A DNA stretch of 64,000 bases from JBFWVR01 sp050246635 (lineage in GTDB: Bacteria > Acidobacteriota > Vicinamibacteria > Vicinamibacterales > UBA2999), in contig JBFWVR010000008.1 in the NCBI GenBank assembly GCA_050246635.1, positions 184,918 to 248,917 on the forward strand. The letters run 5' to 3'. The first letter of the stretch is position 1; each line of letters begins with the position of its first letter. Shown piece after piece: positions 1 through 10,108 of this stretch. Below the pieces are notes generated by a model that saw only the letters and a list, made by a program, of their open reading frames with translations, had not been told where the DNA came from and made no database searches. Made by a program: the position numbers and the translations under genes.

Positions 1-761
1 CGGGGGACATCTACCAGGTCGTGCTGTCGCAGCGCTTCGAGGCGGAGGTCGGCGTCGACCCCTTCACCGTGTATCGCGCGTTGCGGCACGTGAACCCGTC
101 GCCGTACATGTTCTTCGTGCGCATGGGCGAGCGGTCGATCGTCGGCGCGTCGCCGGAGATGCTCGTGCGCGTCGAGGGACGTCGCGCGGAGACGCACCCG
201 ATTGCCGGCACGCGGCCCCGCGGCCGGTCGGAGGAGGAAGACCAGCGGCTCGCCGACGAGCTCAAGCGCAACGAGAAGGAGAAGGCCGAGCACGTCATGC
301 TGGTGGACCTTGGGCGCAACGACCTCGGGCGCGTCTGCGCGTACGGCAGCGTGCGTGTCCCGACGTTCATGGCGCTCGAGCGGTACTCGCACGTGATGCA
401 CCTCGTCTCGACCGTCGAAGGGCAGCTGGCGGACGACCAGGATCGGCTCGATGCGCTGGTGGCCTGCTTCCCGGCGGGCACCGTCTCGGGCGCGCCGAAG
501 GTCCGGGCGATGCAGATCATCAACGAGCTGGAGCCGGATCGGCGGGGAGTCTACGCCGGCGCGGTCGGGTACCTCGACTTCGCGGGCAACCTCGACTTCT
601 GCATCGCGATCCGCACGATCGTGCTCGAGGCCGGCCGGGCGCGCGTGCAGGCGGGCGCCGGCATCGTGGCCGACTCGAACCCCACCGCCGAGTTCGAGGA
701 GACGCGGGACAAGGCGCGCGCGATGGTGCGCGCGCTCGAGCTCGCCCTGGCCGGGCTCTGA
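1..761 (+). CDS. trpE: anthranilate synthase component I, 3' part
   Basis: C-terminal part (about 252 residues) of the large subunit of anthranilate synthase, which turns chorismate and ammonia into anthranilate, the first step of tryptophan synthesis. The window begins inside the gene; reading opens at base 3 with GDIYQVVLSQRF, a signature of the chorismate-binding domain. Family motifs follow: IAGTRPRG, DLGRNDLGRV, GTVSGAPKVRAMQII and the C-terminal GAGIVADSNP. The N-terminal feedback-binding region lies outside the window, so tryptophan sensitivity cannot be judged. Eight bases separate its stop from trpG. A para-aminobenzoate synthase is an alternative by homology, but the following trp genes settle the assignment. 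Confidence 0.95.
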   Translation, partial: GDIYQVVLSQRFEAEVGVDPFTVYRALRHVNPSPYMFFVRMGERSIVGASPEMLVRVEGRRAETHPIAGTRPRGRSEEEDQRLADELKRNEKEKAEHVMLVDLGRNDLGRVCAYGSVRVPTFMALERYSHVMHLVSTVEGQLADDQDRLDALVACFPAGTVSGAPKVRAMQIINELEPDRRGVYAGAVGYLDFAGNLDFCIAIRTIVLEAGRARVQAGAGIVADSNPTAEFEETRDKARAMVRALELALAGL

Positions 762-769
762 GGGGATCC

Positions 770-1345
770 ATGGTCCTGGTCATCGACAACTACGACTCGT
801 TCACGTTCAACCTCGTGCAGTATCTCGGCGAGCTGGGCGCCCGCGTCGAGGTGCGCCGCAACGACGAGACGACGCTGGACGAGATTGCCGCGCTCGACCC
901 GGCGCGCATCCTCATCTCGCCCGGTCCCGGGCGGCCCGAGGACGCCGGCATCTCCCTCGACGTGATCCGCCGCTTCGGGCCGACCCGGCCGGTGATGGGG
1001 GTCTGCCTCGGACACCAGGCCATGGGCCTGGCGTTCGGCGGGCGCATCGTCCGGGCGCCCGTCCCGATGCACGGGAAGACGTCGACCGTCGAGCACGACG
1101 CGCGAGGCCTGTTCGCGGGCATTCCCGAGGCGTTCCTCGCGTCGCGGTATCACTCCCTCGTGGTCTCGGAGGAGGGTTGGCCCGAGGTGCTCGAGGTGGC
1201 GGCGCGCTCGAAGGAGGACGGCATCGTGATGGCGCTCCGCCACCGCGAGTGGCCCGTGCACGGCGTGCAGTTCCATCCCGAGTCGATCCTCACGCACGAG
1301 GGCCGGCACATCCTCCGCAACTTCCTCAAGCTGCAGGCGGCGTGA
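770..1345 (+). CDS. trpG: anthranilate synthase component II (glutamine amidotransferase)
   Basis: Glutamine amidotransferase subunit (191 residues) that supplies ammonia to TrpE. The class I triad is visible: the nucleophile in GVCLGHQAMG and the His/Glu pair in VQFHPESI near the C terminus. The N terminus VLVIDNYDSFTFNLVQYL is classic for TrpG/PabA. The protein may also serve folate synthesis, as in organisms with one amphibolic TrpG; no second copy is in the window. Its stop codon TGA shares its last base with the ATG of trpD (TGATG), indicating translational coupling. Confidence 0.96.
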   Translation: MVLVIDNYDSFTFNLVQYLGELGARVEVRRNDETTLDEIAALDPARILISPGPGRPEDAGISLDVIRRFGPTRPVMGVCLGHQAMGLAFGGRIVRAPVPMHGKTSTVEHDARGLFAGIPEAFLASRYHSLVVSEEGWPEVLEVAARSKEDGIVMALRHREWPVHGVQFHPESILTHEGRHILRNFLKLQAA

Positions 1346-2376
1346 TGGCGGTCCTCAGCACCCTGATCGAGAAGCTCGCGCGACCCGCGGACCTGACCGC
1401 CGACGAGGCGGCCGAGGCCATGGGGGCCATCATGCGCGGCGAGGCGTCGCCGGCGCAGGTCGCCGGGCTGCTCATCGGCCTCGGCATGAAGGGGGAGCGC
1501 CCGGCGGAGCTCGTCGGCCTGGCGCGGGCGATGCGGGCGCACGCGGTGCCGCTGTCGGCCCCGGTCGAGGGCGTGTTCGACACGTGCGGGACCGGGGGCG
1601 ACCGCTCCGGCACCTTCAACATCTCGACCGCCGCCGCCCTCGTCGTCGCGGGGTGTGGCGTGCCCGTGGCCAAGCACGGCAACCGCTCGGTGTCGAGCCG
1701 CTGCGGCAGCGCCGACGTGCTGGAGGCGCTCGGTGTCGACGTCGCGGCGCCTCCGGCCGTGGTCGAGCGCTGCCTGGCCGACGCCGGCATGGCGTTCTTC
1801 TTCGCGCCCACCTTTCATCCCGCGATGAAGCACGCGGCGCAGGCCCGCCGTGACCTCGGGGTCCGTACCGCGTTCAACCTGCTCGGCCCCCTGACGAACC
1901 CCGCCGGTCCGCGGAGGCAGATCGTCGGCGTGCCACGACCCGAGCTGACGGAGCTGCTCGCACGCGCGCTGCAGCTGCTCGGCTCCGAGCATGCCTGGGT
2001 GGTGCACGGCGCGGATGGTCTCGACGAGCTCTCGACGACGGGTTACACCAAGGTGTCCGCGTGCCGGCCCGGCTCCGTGAAGACCTTCTACGTGCACCCG
2101 TCGGAGTTCGGGCTGGCCAAGGCCGAGGCCGGCGCGCTTGCCGGTGGCGATGCGGCCGAGAACGCCGCCATCGTGACCGCGGTGATCGATGGGGCGGCGG
2201 GGCCGGCGCGGGACGTGGTCCTGCTGAACGCCGGGGCGGCGTTGTTCGTGGCGGGCCGCGCCAGCGCCGTTCCCGAGGGCATCACGATGGCTGCGCAGGC
2301 CATCGACAGCGGCGCGGCCCGCTCCGTGCTCGCGCGGCTCGTTGCGGCCTCCCGGGCGCCCGAGGGCCGGGCATGA
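1345..2376 (+). CDS. trpD: anthranilate phosphoribosyltransferase
   Basis: Transfers phosphoribose from PRPP to anthranilate, the second step of the tryptophan branch. It has 343 residues, normal for the family. The PRPP-binding glycine loop reads DTCGTGGDRSGTFNIST, followed by VAKHGNRSVSSRCGSAD and the AFNLLGPLTNPA segment. The start ATG at 1345 overlaps the trpG stop; the open frame extends far upstream, but only in the shadow of trpE/trpG. The end overlaps trpC by four bases (ATGA). Confidence 0.96.
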   Translation: MAVLSTLIEKLARPADLTADEAAEAMGAIMRGEASPAQVAGLLIGLGMKGERPAELVGLARAMRAHAVPLSAPVEGVFDTCGTGGDRSGTFNISTAAALVVAGCGVPVAKHGNRSVSSRCGSADVLEALGVDVAAPPAVVERCLADAGMAFFFAPTFHPAMKHAAQARRDLGVRTAFNLLGPLTNPAGPRRQIVGVPRPELTELLARALQLLGSEHAWVVHGADGLDELSTTGYTKVSACRPGSVKTFYVHPSEFGLAKAEAGALAGGDAAENAAIVTAVIDGAAGPARDVVLLNAGAALFVAGRASAVPEGITMAAQAIDSGAARSVLARLVAASRAPEGRA

Positions 2377-3176
2377 GCTCCGGCACCGCGGTTCCCGACC
2401 TGCTCGCGGCCATCGTGGCCGCCACGCGACGCATCGTCGAGGTGCGGCGCGGCGTGGAGGCCGAGGGCCGGCTCGAGACACGCGCGATGTCCCGGGCGCC
2501 GGCCGCGGCCGCGTTCGAGGCTGCGCTGGCGGACGCCACGCGCGTGAACGTGATCGCGGAGTGCAAGCGGCGCTCGCCCTCACGAGGCGTGCTCCGGACG
2601 GCCTATGAGCCCGTCGCCATCGCCCGCGCGTACGCCGGCGCCGGCGCGGCAGCCATCTCGGTGCTGACCGAGCCCACGTTCTTCGACGGCGCGCTCGAGC
2701 ATCTCAGCGCGGTTCGTGAGGCCGTGCAGGTGCCGCTCCTCCGCAAGGACTTCATCGTCGATGAGTACCAGTTGCTCGAGGCGCGGGCGGCCGGCGCGGA
2801 CGCGGTCCTGCTGATCGTGGCGGCGCTCGACGATTCGACGCTGGCGCGGCTCGGCCGGAGGGCCACGGAGCTCGGGCTCGCGACCCTGGTCGAGGTCCAC
2901 TCGGTGGAGGAGCTCCAGCGGGCCGTGGACGCCGGGGCCCGTGTGATCGGTGTCAACAACCGCAACCTGCGCACGCTCGAGGTGGACGTGCGGGCGTCGG
3001 ACGAGATTGCCGCGCGGATGCCCTCCGGGGTCGTGGCCGTGAGCGAGAGCGGGCTGCGGTCGTCGGCGGACCTGGCGCGGCTGCGAGGGCTCGGCTACCA
3101 GGCGTTCCTGATTGGCGAACGCTTCATGACCGCGCCGGACCCGGGCGCGGCGCTCGGTGAGGTGCTGGCGCCGTGA
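2373..3176 (+). CDS. trpC: indole-3-glycerol phosphate synthase
   Basis: Ring-closing enzyme of tryptophan synthesis: converts carboxyphenylaminodeoxyribulose phosphate to indole-3-glycerol phosphate. A TIM barrel of 267 residues. Catalytic motifs are present: IAECKRRSPSRG (Lys), LLRKDFIVDEYQ (Lys), LVEVHS (Glu), GVNNRNLRT (Asn) and SESGLRS. It is a stand-alone TrpC, not fused to TrpF as in enteric bacteria. ATGA overlap with trpD upstream and GTGA overlap with trpF downstream. Confidence 0.96.
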   Translation: MSSGTAVPDLLAAIVAATRRIVEVRRGVEAEGRLETRAMSRAPAAAAFEAALADATRVNVIAECKRRSPSRGVLRTAYEPVAIARAYAGAGAAAISVLTEPTFFDGALEHLSAVREAVQVPLLRKDFIVDEYQLLEARAAGADAVLLIVAALDDSTLARLGRRATELGLATLVEVHSVEELQRAVDAGARVIGVNNRNLRTLEVDVRASDEIAARMPSGVVAVSESGLRSSADLARLRGLGYQAFLIGERFMTAPDPGAALGEVLAP

Positions 3177-3804
3177 CAGCCATCAAGTTGTGCGGGTTCC
3201 GGCGGGAAGCGGACATCGAGCTCGCGGGGGAGCTCGGGGTGAACGCCGTCGGCTTCGTCATGTGGCCGGGCAGTCCCCGGGCGGTGCCAGTCGATGCGGT
3301 CCGCCGGCTCGCGCGGCGGCTTCCGCCTCTGGTGACGCCCGTGGGCGTGTTCGTCGAGCCGACGCTCGAGGACCTGCGATCCGCCGTGGAGCTGGCGGGG
3401 ATCCGCGTGGCACAGGTGCATGGCGCCGTCGGGGAACATGTGCTTGCCGGGGCGCCGTGTCCGGTCATCCGCGCGGTGTCGCTCCGGGACGGTGCGGGCG
3501 CGCGGCCGGTCGACGCGCTCCTGCTCCTGGACGCCCACGATCCCGCGCGGCATGGCGGCACGGGCACGACGATCGACTGGCACGCCGCGGCGGCCGTCGC
3601 GGCGACGCGGCGGGTGCTGCTGGCCGGAGGACTGACGCCGGACAACGTCACGGACGCGATCCGTGCGGCGCGCCCGTGGGGCGTGGACGTTGCGTCCGGC
3701 ATCGAGAGCGCCCCGGGCGTGAAGGACGCGGTTCGCATGCGGGCCTTTGTCGCGGCGGTGCGAATGGCGGGTGGTCCCGGCGGGCCCCCGGCCGGAGGAC
3801 GAAC

Positions 3805-3808
<4 letters not shown>
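3173..3808 (+). CDS. trpF: phosphoribosylanthranilate isomerase
   Basis: Amadori isomerase of the tryptophan pathway, 211 residues. The catalytic cysteine lies in IKLCGFRREAD (KICGxxR in most homologues) and the acid/phosphate region in LLLDAHDPARHGGTG; LAGGLTPDNV and GVDVASGIESAPGVKD are typical of the phosphate-binding C-terminal strands. GTG start overlapping the trpC stop; its own stop overlaps the GTG of trpB. The order C-F-B-A with separate trpC and trpF matches many non-enteric bacteria. Confidence 0.94.
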
Positions 3809-5023
<1,215 letters not shown>

Positions 5024-5037
<14 letters not shown>

Positions 5038-5809
5038 TGAGCGTTTCGCCGCCCTCCGGGCGGCCGGCCGGACGGGGCTGGTCACCTACGTCACCGCGGG
5101 TGACCCCGACCTCGGCCGCACGGCGGCCATCCTCGAGCGTCTCGCCCTGGCGGGCACCGACGTCCTGGAGGTCGGCGTGCCGTTCTCCGACCCGCTGGCC
5201 GATGGCCCGGTCATCCAGCGGGCCACTGAACGCGCCCTGGCCGGCGGCGCCAACCTCGGGGGCGTGCTCGACATGCTGGAGGCGTCGCGCTCGCGGATCG
5301 ACGCGCCGGTCGTGCTCTTCAGCTACGCCAATCCGCTGTTGCGCATGGGCCTCGACGCCTTCGTGGAGCGGGCGGTCCGGGCGGGCGTGGATGGGGTCCT
5401 GACGCTCGACGTCCCGCCCGAGGAAGGCGCCGTGCTGCGGGATGCGCTGGGAGCCGCGGGGATTGATACAATTTTCCTGCTGAGCCCCACGACCACGGCG
5501 GAGCGGATCCGCCGGGCTGCGGCGCTCGGAACCGGGTTTCTCTACGGCATTTCCAGGCTTGGCGTCACCGGCGCACGGCAGACCATGGCGGACTCCGCCG
5601 CGGAGCTGGCGGCCCGGGTGCGTGCCGAGACGGATCGGCCGCTCGCGCTCGGCTTCGGGATCTCCCGTCCCGAGCACGTGCGGGCGGTCGGGCAGTTCGC
5701 CGACGCGGCCGTGGTTGGCAGCGCCCTGGTGACCGTGATCGCCGAGCACGCCGGCTCACCGGCCCTGCTCGATGAAGTGGAGCGGTACGTCCGATGGCTC
5801 CGGAGCTAG
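5024..5809 (+). CDS. trpA: tryptophan synthase alpha subunit
   Basis: Cleaves indole-3-glycerol phosphate to indole and glyceraldehyde-3-phosphate and channels indole to TrpB. 261 residues. Catalytic Glu lies in LEVGVPFSDPLADGPVIQ and catalytic Asp in GVDGVLTLDVPPEE; phosphate-binding GFGISRPEHV is near the end. GTG start inside the 3' end of trpB. Its end overlaps the chorismate mutase gene by 16 bases, linking the trp genes to the common and tyrosine steps downstream. Confidence 0.96.
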
Positions 5810-6135
5810 GGCTCGAGGAGCTGCGGGAGGAAATCGATCGGCTGGACGCCGTCATCGTCCGGCTGCTCGATCGGCGGGCGCGGTGCGCGTACGCGATCGG
5901 GCGGCTCAAGCGGGCGCGCGGCGCCGCGATCTACGAGCCGGGCCGCGAGGCCCGGGTAGTCGCGCACGTCAAGGCCGTGAACCGGTCCCTCGAGGGGCCA
6001 CTGGACGACGACGCGATCGCGCGGCTCTACGAGCGTGTGATGGACGAAGCGCGGCGGATCCAGCGCGTGGAAGCCCGGGAGGAGACGAGCACCGTCCCGC
6101 CCGAACGGATCGTCTTACCGGATGAGGACAAGTAG
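5794..6135 (+). CDS. aroQ: chorismate mutase, AroQ class
   Basis: Small all-helical chorismate mutase (113 residues) that turns chorismate into prephenate, the branch toward phenylalanine and tyrosine. The N-terminal helix LREEIDRLDAVIVRLLDRRA and the following AIGRLKRARGAAIYEPGREA carry the Arg/Lys and Glu residues expected of the AroQ fold. It is monofunctional here, neither fused to prephenate dehydratase nor to DAHP synthase. Starts inside the trpA end and is followed after six bases by DAHP synthase. Regulation by complex formation with DAHP synthase is known in some bacteria, but nothing in the sequence proves it here. Confidence 0.9.
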   Translation: MAPELGLEELREEIDRLDAVIVRLLDRRARCAYAIGRLKRARGAAIYEPGREARVVAHVKAVNRSLEGPLDDDAIARLYERVMDEARRIQRVEAREETSTVPPERIVLPDEDK

Positions 6136-6141
6136 GTCGCC

Positions 6142-7188
6142 ATGGTCGTAGTGATGAAGGAACGCGCGTCGGATGCCGACGTCGAGAAGGTGATTGCCCA
6201 TCTCGTCGAACTCGGGATGGACGTCCACCGCTCGTCCGGGGCGTCGCGGGTGGTGCTCGGGGTGGTCGGCGCCGGCAAGGTGGATCCCCGGCTCATCGAG
6301 ATGCTCGAGGGCGTCCACGAGGTGCTGCGCATCACCGAGCCCTACAAGCTGGCCAGCCGCACGTTCAAGCCGGACGACACCGTCTTCCCGGTGGGCGACC
6401 TGCGCATCGGCGGCGACGAGGTGATCGTGATGGCCGGGCCGTGCTCGGCCGAGAACGAGAGCCAGGTCGACCAGACCGCGGCCGCCGTGAAGCGGGCGGG
6501 CGCGAAGGTCCTCCGCGGCGGCGCGTTCAAGCCGCGGTCGTCGCCGTACAGCTTCCAGGGGCTCGGCGAGGAGGGGCTCCAGCTGCTGCGTTCCGCGGCC
6601 AACGCTTACGACCTCAAGCTCGTGACCGAGGTCATGGACATCAGCCAGATCGAGGTGATCGACCGCTACGCCGATATCTTCCAGGTCGGCGCGCGCAACA
6701 TGCAGAACTTCACGCTGCTGCGTGAGCTCGGCCGCACGCGCAAGCCGGTCCTGCTGAAGCGTGGCATCTCGGCGACCATCGAGGAGTGGCTGCTGTCGGC
6801 GGAGTACGTGCTCGCCGGGGGCAACACCAACGTGATCCTCTGCGAGCGGGGCATCCGCACGTTCGAGACCTACACGCGGAACACGCTCGACATCTCCGCC
6901 ATCCCGATCGTGAAGCAGCTCTCGCACCTGCCCGTGTTCGCCGACCCGAGCCACGGGACGGGCCGGCGCGACAAGGTCGCGCCGATGGCGCGCGCGGCGG
7001 TCGCTGCCGGCGCGGACGGCCTGATCATCGAGGTCCACTGCGACCCGGACCACGCGATGTCCGACGGCGCGCAGTCGCTCTTCCCGAGCCAGTTCGATCG
7101 CCTGATGGCCGAGCTCCGGATCATCGCGCCCGCGATCGGCCGCAGCATCTGTCTCGAGCCCGTCGCGCGGCGCGGATGGGCGAGGTAG
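6142..7188 (+). CDS. aroF: 3-deoxy-7-phosphoheptulonate synthase (DAHP synthase, type I beta)
   Basis: First enzyme of the shikimate pathway: joins phosphoenolpyruvate and erythrose-4-phosphate. 348 residues. An N-terminal ferredoxin-like regulatory domain (about residues 1-70, starting MVVVMKERASDADVEKVIAH) precedes the TIM barrel, the layout of type I-beta enzymes where this domain mediates feedback inhibition. Barrel motifs include MAGPCSAENESQ, GGAFKPRSSPYSFQG, KRGISATIEEW and FADPSHGTGRRDKV. It sits directly between chorismate mutase and prephenate dehydrogenase, so entry into the pathway and the tyrosine branch are expressed together with trp. Confidence 0.95.
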   Translation: MVVVMKERASDADVEKVIAHLVELGMDVHRSSGASRVVLGVVGAGKVDPRLIEMLEGVHEVLRITEPYKLASRTFKPDDTVFPVGDLRIGGDEVIVMAGPCSAENESQVDQTAAAVKRAGAKVLRGGAFKPRSSPYSFQGLGEEGLQLLRSAANAYDLKLVTEVMDISQIEVIDRYADIFQVGARNMQNFTLLRELGRTRKPVLLKRGISATIEEWLLSAEYVLAGGNTNVILCERGIRTFETYTRNTLDISAIPIVKQLSHLPVFADPSHGTGRRDKVAPMARAAVAAGADGLIIEVHCDPDHAMSDGAQSLFPSQFDRLMAELRIIAPAIGRSICLEPVARRGWAR

Positions 7189-8021
7189 CCCCGCCCGGCA
7201 CCGTTGCCGTCATCGGGCTCGGGCTGATCGGCCTCTCGGTCGCCGGCGCCGCGCGGCGGCGCTGGCCCGGCGTCCGCATCGTCGGCGTCGACCAGCCCGG
7301 GGTGCTCCGGCACCCGGCCGTCGTCACCACGGTCGACGTCGGGGCGACCGCTCCCGCCGCGTCACAAGACGCGGACCTCGTCGTGGTGGCCACCCCGGTC
7401 GACGTCACCGTCGGGCTGTTGCCCGCGCTCGCGTCGGTCCTGCCCCCGGACACGCCTGTCGTCGACACCGCCAGCCTCAAGGGCCCGGTCGTCGCGGCCG
7501 CCGGGGCGTCCGGCCTCCGAGGCTTCATTGGTGGCCATCCCATGGCCGGTAATGCCGGCCAGGGGCCTGGTGCCGCCAGCGCCGACCTGTTCGACGGCCG
7601 TCCCTGGATCCTGACCGGCCGGCGGGACGCGGCCGCGGCTGGCGCCATCGCGGCGTTCGTGGAGGGGCTTGGCGCGCGGGTGGCCTGGCTGGACGATGCG
7701 GCGACCCACGACAGGCTGATGGCGGCGATCAGTCAGGTCCCGCAGGTCGTCGCCTCGGCATTGATGGTGGTGGTGGGCGAGTCGGCGGGGGCACAGGGCC
7801 TCGGGCTGGCCGGGCCGGGCCTGCGCGACACGACGCGCCTGGCGGCCAGCCCCGCAGGCCTCTGGGAGGGACTGCTGCCGGCGAACGCCGGCAACGTCGC
7901 GCCGCTGCTCCGGGCGCTCGCCGACCTGCTGCGGCAGACGGCCGACACGCTGGAGACGGAAGGCGCGGTCCGCCGCCTGTTCGAGACGGCGAACCGCTGG
8001 AAGGCTAGCGTCCCGGATTAG
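7176..8021 (+). CDS. tyrA: prephenate dehydrogenase
   Basis: NAD-dependent oxidative decarboxylation of prephenate to 4-hydroxyphenylpyruvate, in tyrosine synthesis. 281 residues: N-terminal Rossmann fold with VAVIGLGLIGLSVAGA, then VVVATPVDVT, VDTASLKGPVV and GGHPMAGNAGQG, which are hallmark TyrA segments, and a helical dimerisation domain. No ACT domain is present. The start ATG at 7176 overlaps the DAHP synthase end by 13 bases; the longer open frame upstream is only a shadow of that gene. The end overlaps the convergent S9 peptidase by 17 bases, so no terminator fits between them. Confidence 0.93.
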   Translation: MGEVAPPGTVAVIGLGLIGLSVAGAARRRWPGVRIVGVDQPGVLRHPAVVTTVDVGATAPAASQDADLVVVATPVDVTVGLLPALASVLPPDTPVVDTASLKGPVVAAAGASGLRGFIGGHPMAGNAGQGPGAASADLFDGRPWILTGRRDAAAAGAIAAFVEGLGARVAWLDDAATHDRLMAAISQVPQVVASALMVVVGESAGAQGLGLAGPGLRDTTRLAASPAGLWEGLLPANAGNVAPLLRALADLLRQTADTLETEGAVRRLFETANRWKASVPD

Positions 8022-10086
8022 CGGGCCTGGCGGACGGCTCGTCCGTCGCGTCCGGGCGGCTCGGCGCGGTCCACTCGATCCCGCGCGTGTACTTCATCAG
8101 CCAGCGAATTTCCTCCGTGTCCCGCGTGCGGATGTGCTGCGGCTCACGGAAGCCGTGTGGCTCGCGCGGGAAGCGGAGGAAGCGCGCCGGCACGTCCCGA
8201 TCGGCGAGCCCCTGGTAGAACATCATGCTCTGGCCGATGGTGTCGGTGTCGTCCTGCTCGCCGTGGAACAGGATGGTCGGCGTCTTCACCTTCGCGATGT
8301 GCGAGTAGGACGACTGCTCGTGGTATCCCTCGGGATTCTCCCACGGCGTGCCGCCGATGTACCAGAGGCGCACGTCGTGGTTGAAGCCCATCGCGTACTC
8401 CGATGCCCAGTCGGTCACCATCGCGCCGAGGGACGCGGCCTTGAAGCGCGTCGTCTGGGTGATCGTCCAGCCGCCGAGGATGCCGCCGTACGACCAGCCG
8501 CGGACCGCGAGGTGGTCGGGATCCGCGATCCCCTGCGCAATCACCGCGTCGACGCCCGCCATCGCGTCCTGGTAGTCACCGCCGCCGATGTCACGCATGT
8601 TGCCGCGCAGCAGGGCGTCTCCGTAGGAGGTGCTGCCGCGCACGTTGGGCTCGAGCACCGCCCAACCCAGTGAGGCATACACGTGGTTGATGCCACGGAA
8701 CGACGTGGACCACACCCCGGCGGGGCCGCCGTGGATGCTGAGCAGCAACGGCAGCTTCGTGCCGGGTTTGTAGCCGGCCGGCAGCCACAGCAGCCCCTCG
8801 ATCTCCGTGCCGTCCGGGCTCTTCCAGGTGATCGGCCGCATCGTCGCGGTCTCGACGCCCTTGAAGGCCGGGTTGGCATCCGTGACGGAGGTACGCCGGC
8901 CGGTCGCAAGGTCGACGACCACGACGTCCGCCGGGGCACTCGGGGATTGCCAGGTGCCCGCCGCGACGGCGCGTCGCTTGTCGGCGGACGACACCGCGAG
9001 GCTGTCATCTCCGCCCGCGATCCGCGTCACGGCACCAGAGGCCACGTCGAGCCGCACGAGCACGCCCCGTCCGCGTTCGACACCGCTCAGGACGACCGTA
9101 CTGCCCGCGCCATCCCAGAAGTAATCGCGGATGTCGCCCGGGAAGCGGGCCGACACGGCACGGGGTGTGCCGCCGCCCGCCGGCTGCACGTAGAGTTGCT
9201 CCTGCGCGAGCTCCCAGCCGGCCGTGCTGCCGGTGAGGTAGCTGACGGCCGAGCCATCCGGCACCCAGTCGAGCCCGCTTTCCGGGGCCTCGTTCGTCGT
9301 CAGGCGCGTCACCGCCTTGCTGGTCGTGTCGACGACGTACACCTCGGCGAGGTTCTGGTGGTTGCGGCGGTTGTTGGGGCGCGCGATGAAGGCGATGCGT
9401 CCCCCGTCGGGGGACGGCTTCGCCGCGGTGACGACGTGGTCGCCGTTCGTGAGCCGGGTGACCGATCGGTCCGCGACGGAGGCCACCCAGATGTTCGTGA
9501 AGCGTGAGGCGCCCTGGCCGTTGGCGCCGTTGTCGACCGCGATGGCGTCGCCTTCGACCTTGGCGGCCTGCTTCTCGGCCTCCGTCTTCGGTTCCTCGAC
9601 GACGAGCACGAGGCGGGCGCTGTCGGCGGTCCAGGCAAGGCTGCGGACGGCGGCGTCGAGCGAGGTCAGGCGGACCGCCTCGCCACCCGCGGTCGGCAGG
9701 AGCCAGACCTGTGCGCCGGCATCCTTCTTGTCTTTCGGCTCGGGGATGCCGTTGTCTTCCGCGCTGCGCGTCGAGAGGAACGCCACCCACGCGCCGTCGG
9801 GCGACCAGGCCGGGGCGCGGTCCTTGGTGCTCGCGAGGAACTGGCGGCGGCCGGTGCCATCCGCGTTGACCACCCAGATCGTCGAGAGGCGCTTGTTCTC
9901 GGACCAGGGGGCCAGGACGGAGCGGCTGTAGAGCACCTGTCGGCCGTCGGGCGAGATCTCGGCATCCGAGACCTGGACGAGGTCGAGCAGGTCGTCCACC
10001 GTGGGCGCCCGCCGCTCCTGGGCGGCGAGCGGCAGGGCGGCGAGGAGCATGACGAGCGCGCACGGGACGCGGACCAGTCGTCTCAT
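8005..10086 (-). CDS. exported S9 family prolyl oligopeptidase-like peptidase
   Basis: Secreted serine peptidase of 693 residues. A signal peptide (MRRLVRVPCALVMLLAALPLAAQ) leads into a beta-propeller with WD40-like segments (for example ISPDGRQVLYSRS, WSPDGAWVAFLSTR), then the alpha/beta-hydrolase domain. The nucleophile is S532 in GWSYGG; the acid lies in the GEQDDTD region and the histidine is H644 in PHGF. Such enzymes (dipeptidyl or acylaminoacyl peptidases) release short peptides in the periplasm. The start at 10086 is favoured by the signal peptide and by a TATACT -10 eight bases upstream; the open frame runs further but crosses the divergent scoA gene. Confidence 0.92.
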   Translation of the reverse strand: MRRLVRVPCALVMLLAALPLAAQERRAPTVDDLLDLVQVSDAEISPDGRQVLYSRSVLAPWSENKRLSTIWVVNADGTGRRQFLASTKDRAPAWSPDGAWVAFLSTRSAEDNGIPEPKDKKDAGAQVWLLPTAGGEAVRLTSLDAAVRSLAWTADSARLVLVVEEPKTEAEKQAAKVEGDAIAVDNGANGQGASRFTNIWVASVADRSVTRLTNGDHVVTAAKPSPDGGRIAFIARPNNRRNHQNLAEVYVVDTTSKAVTRLTTNEAPESGLDWVPDGSAVSYLTGSTAGWELAQEQLYVQPAGGGTPRAVSARFPGDIRDYFWDGAGSTVVLSGVERGRGVLVRLDVASGAVTRIAGGDDSLAVSSADKRRAVAAGTWQSPSAPADVVVVDLATGRRTSVTDANPAFKGVETATMRPITWKSPDGTEIEGLLWLPAGYKPGTKLPLLLSIHGGPAGVWSTSFRGINHVYASLGWAVLEPNVRGSTSYGDALLRGNMRDIGGGDYQDAMAGVDAVIAQGIADPDHLAVRGWSYGGILGGWTITQTTRFKAASLGAMVTDWASEYAMGFNHDVRLWYIGGTPWENPEGYHEQSSYSHIAKVKTPTILFHGEQDDTDTIGQSMMFYQGLADRDVPARFLRFPREPHGFREPQHIRTRDTEEIRWLMKYTRGIEWTAPSRPDATDEPSARPANPGR

Positions 10087-10094
10087 GGCCGCGC

Positions 10095-10102
10095 AGTATA
10101 AT
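10095..10102. promoter_or_regulatory. shared bidirectional -10 element (S9 peptidase / scoA)
   Basis: The eight bases AGTATAAT hold two overlapping -10 hexamers: TATAAT at 10097-10102 on the plus strand, ending six bases before the scoA ATG (10109), and TATACT at 10100-10095 on the minus strand, ending eight bases before the peptidase ATG (10086). The two start codons are only 22 bases apart, so both transcripts would begin at or within a base or two of the start codon. No Shine-Dalgarno sequence fits on either side. Confidence 0.75.
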
Positions 10103-10108
10103 CCACGC

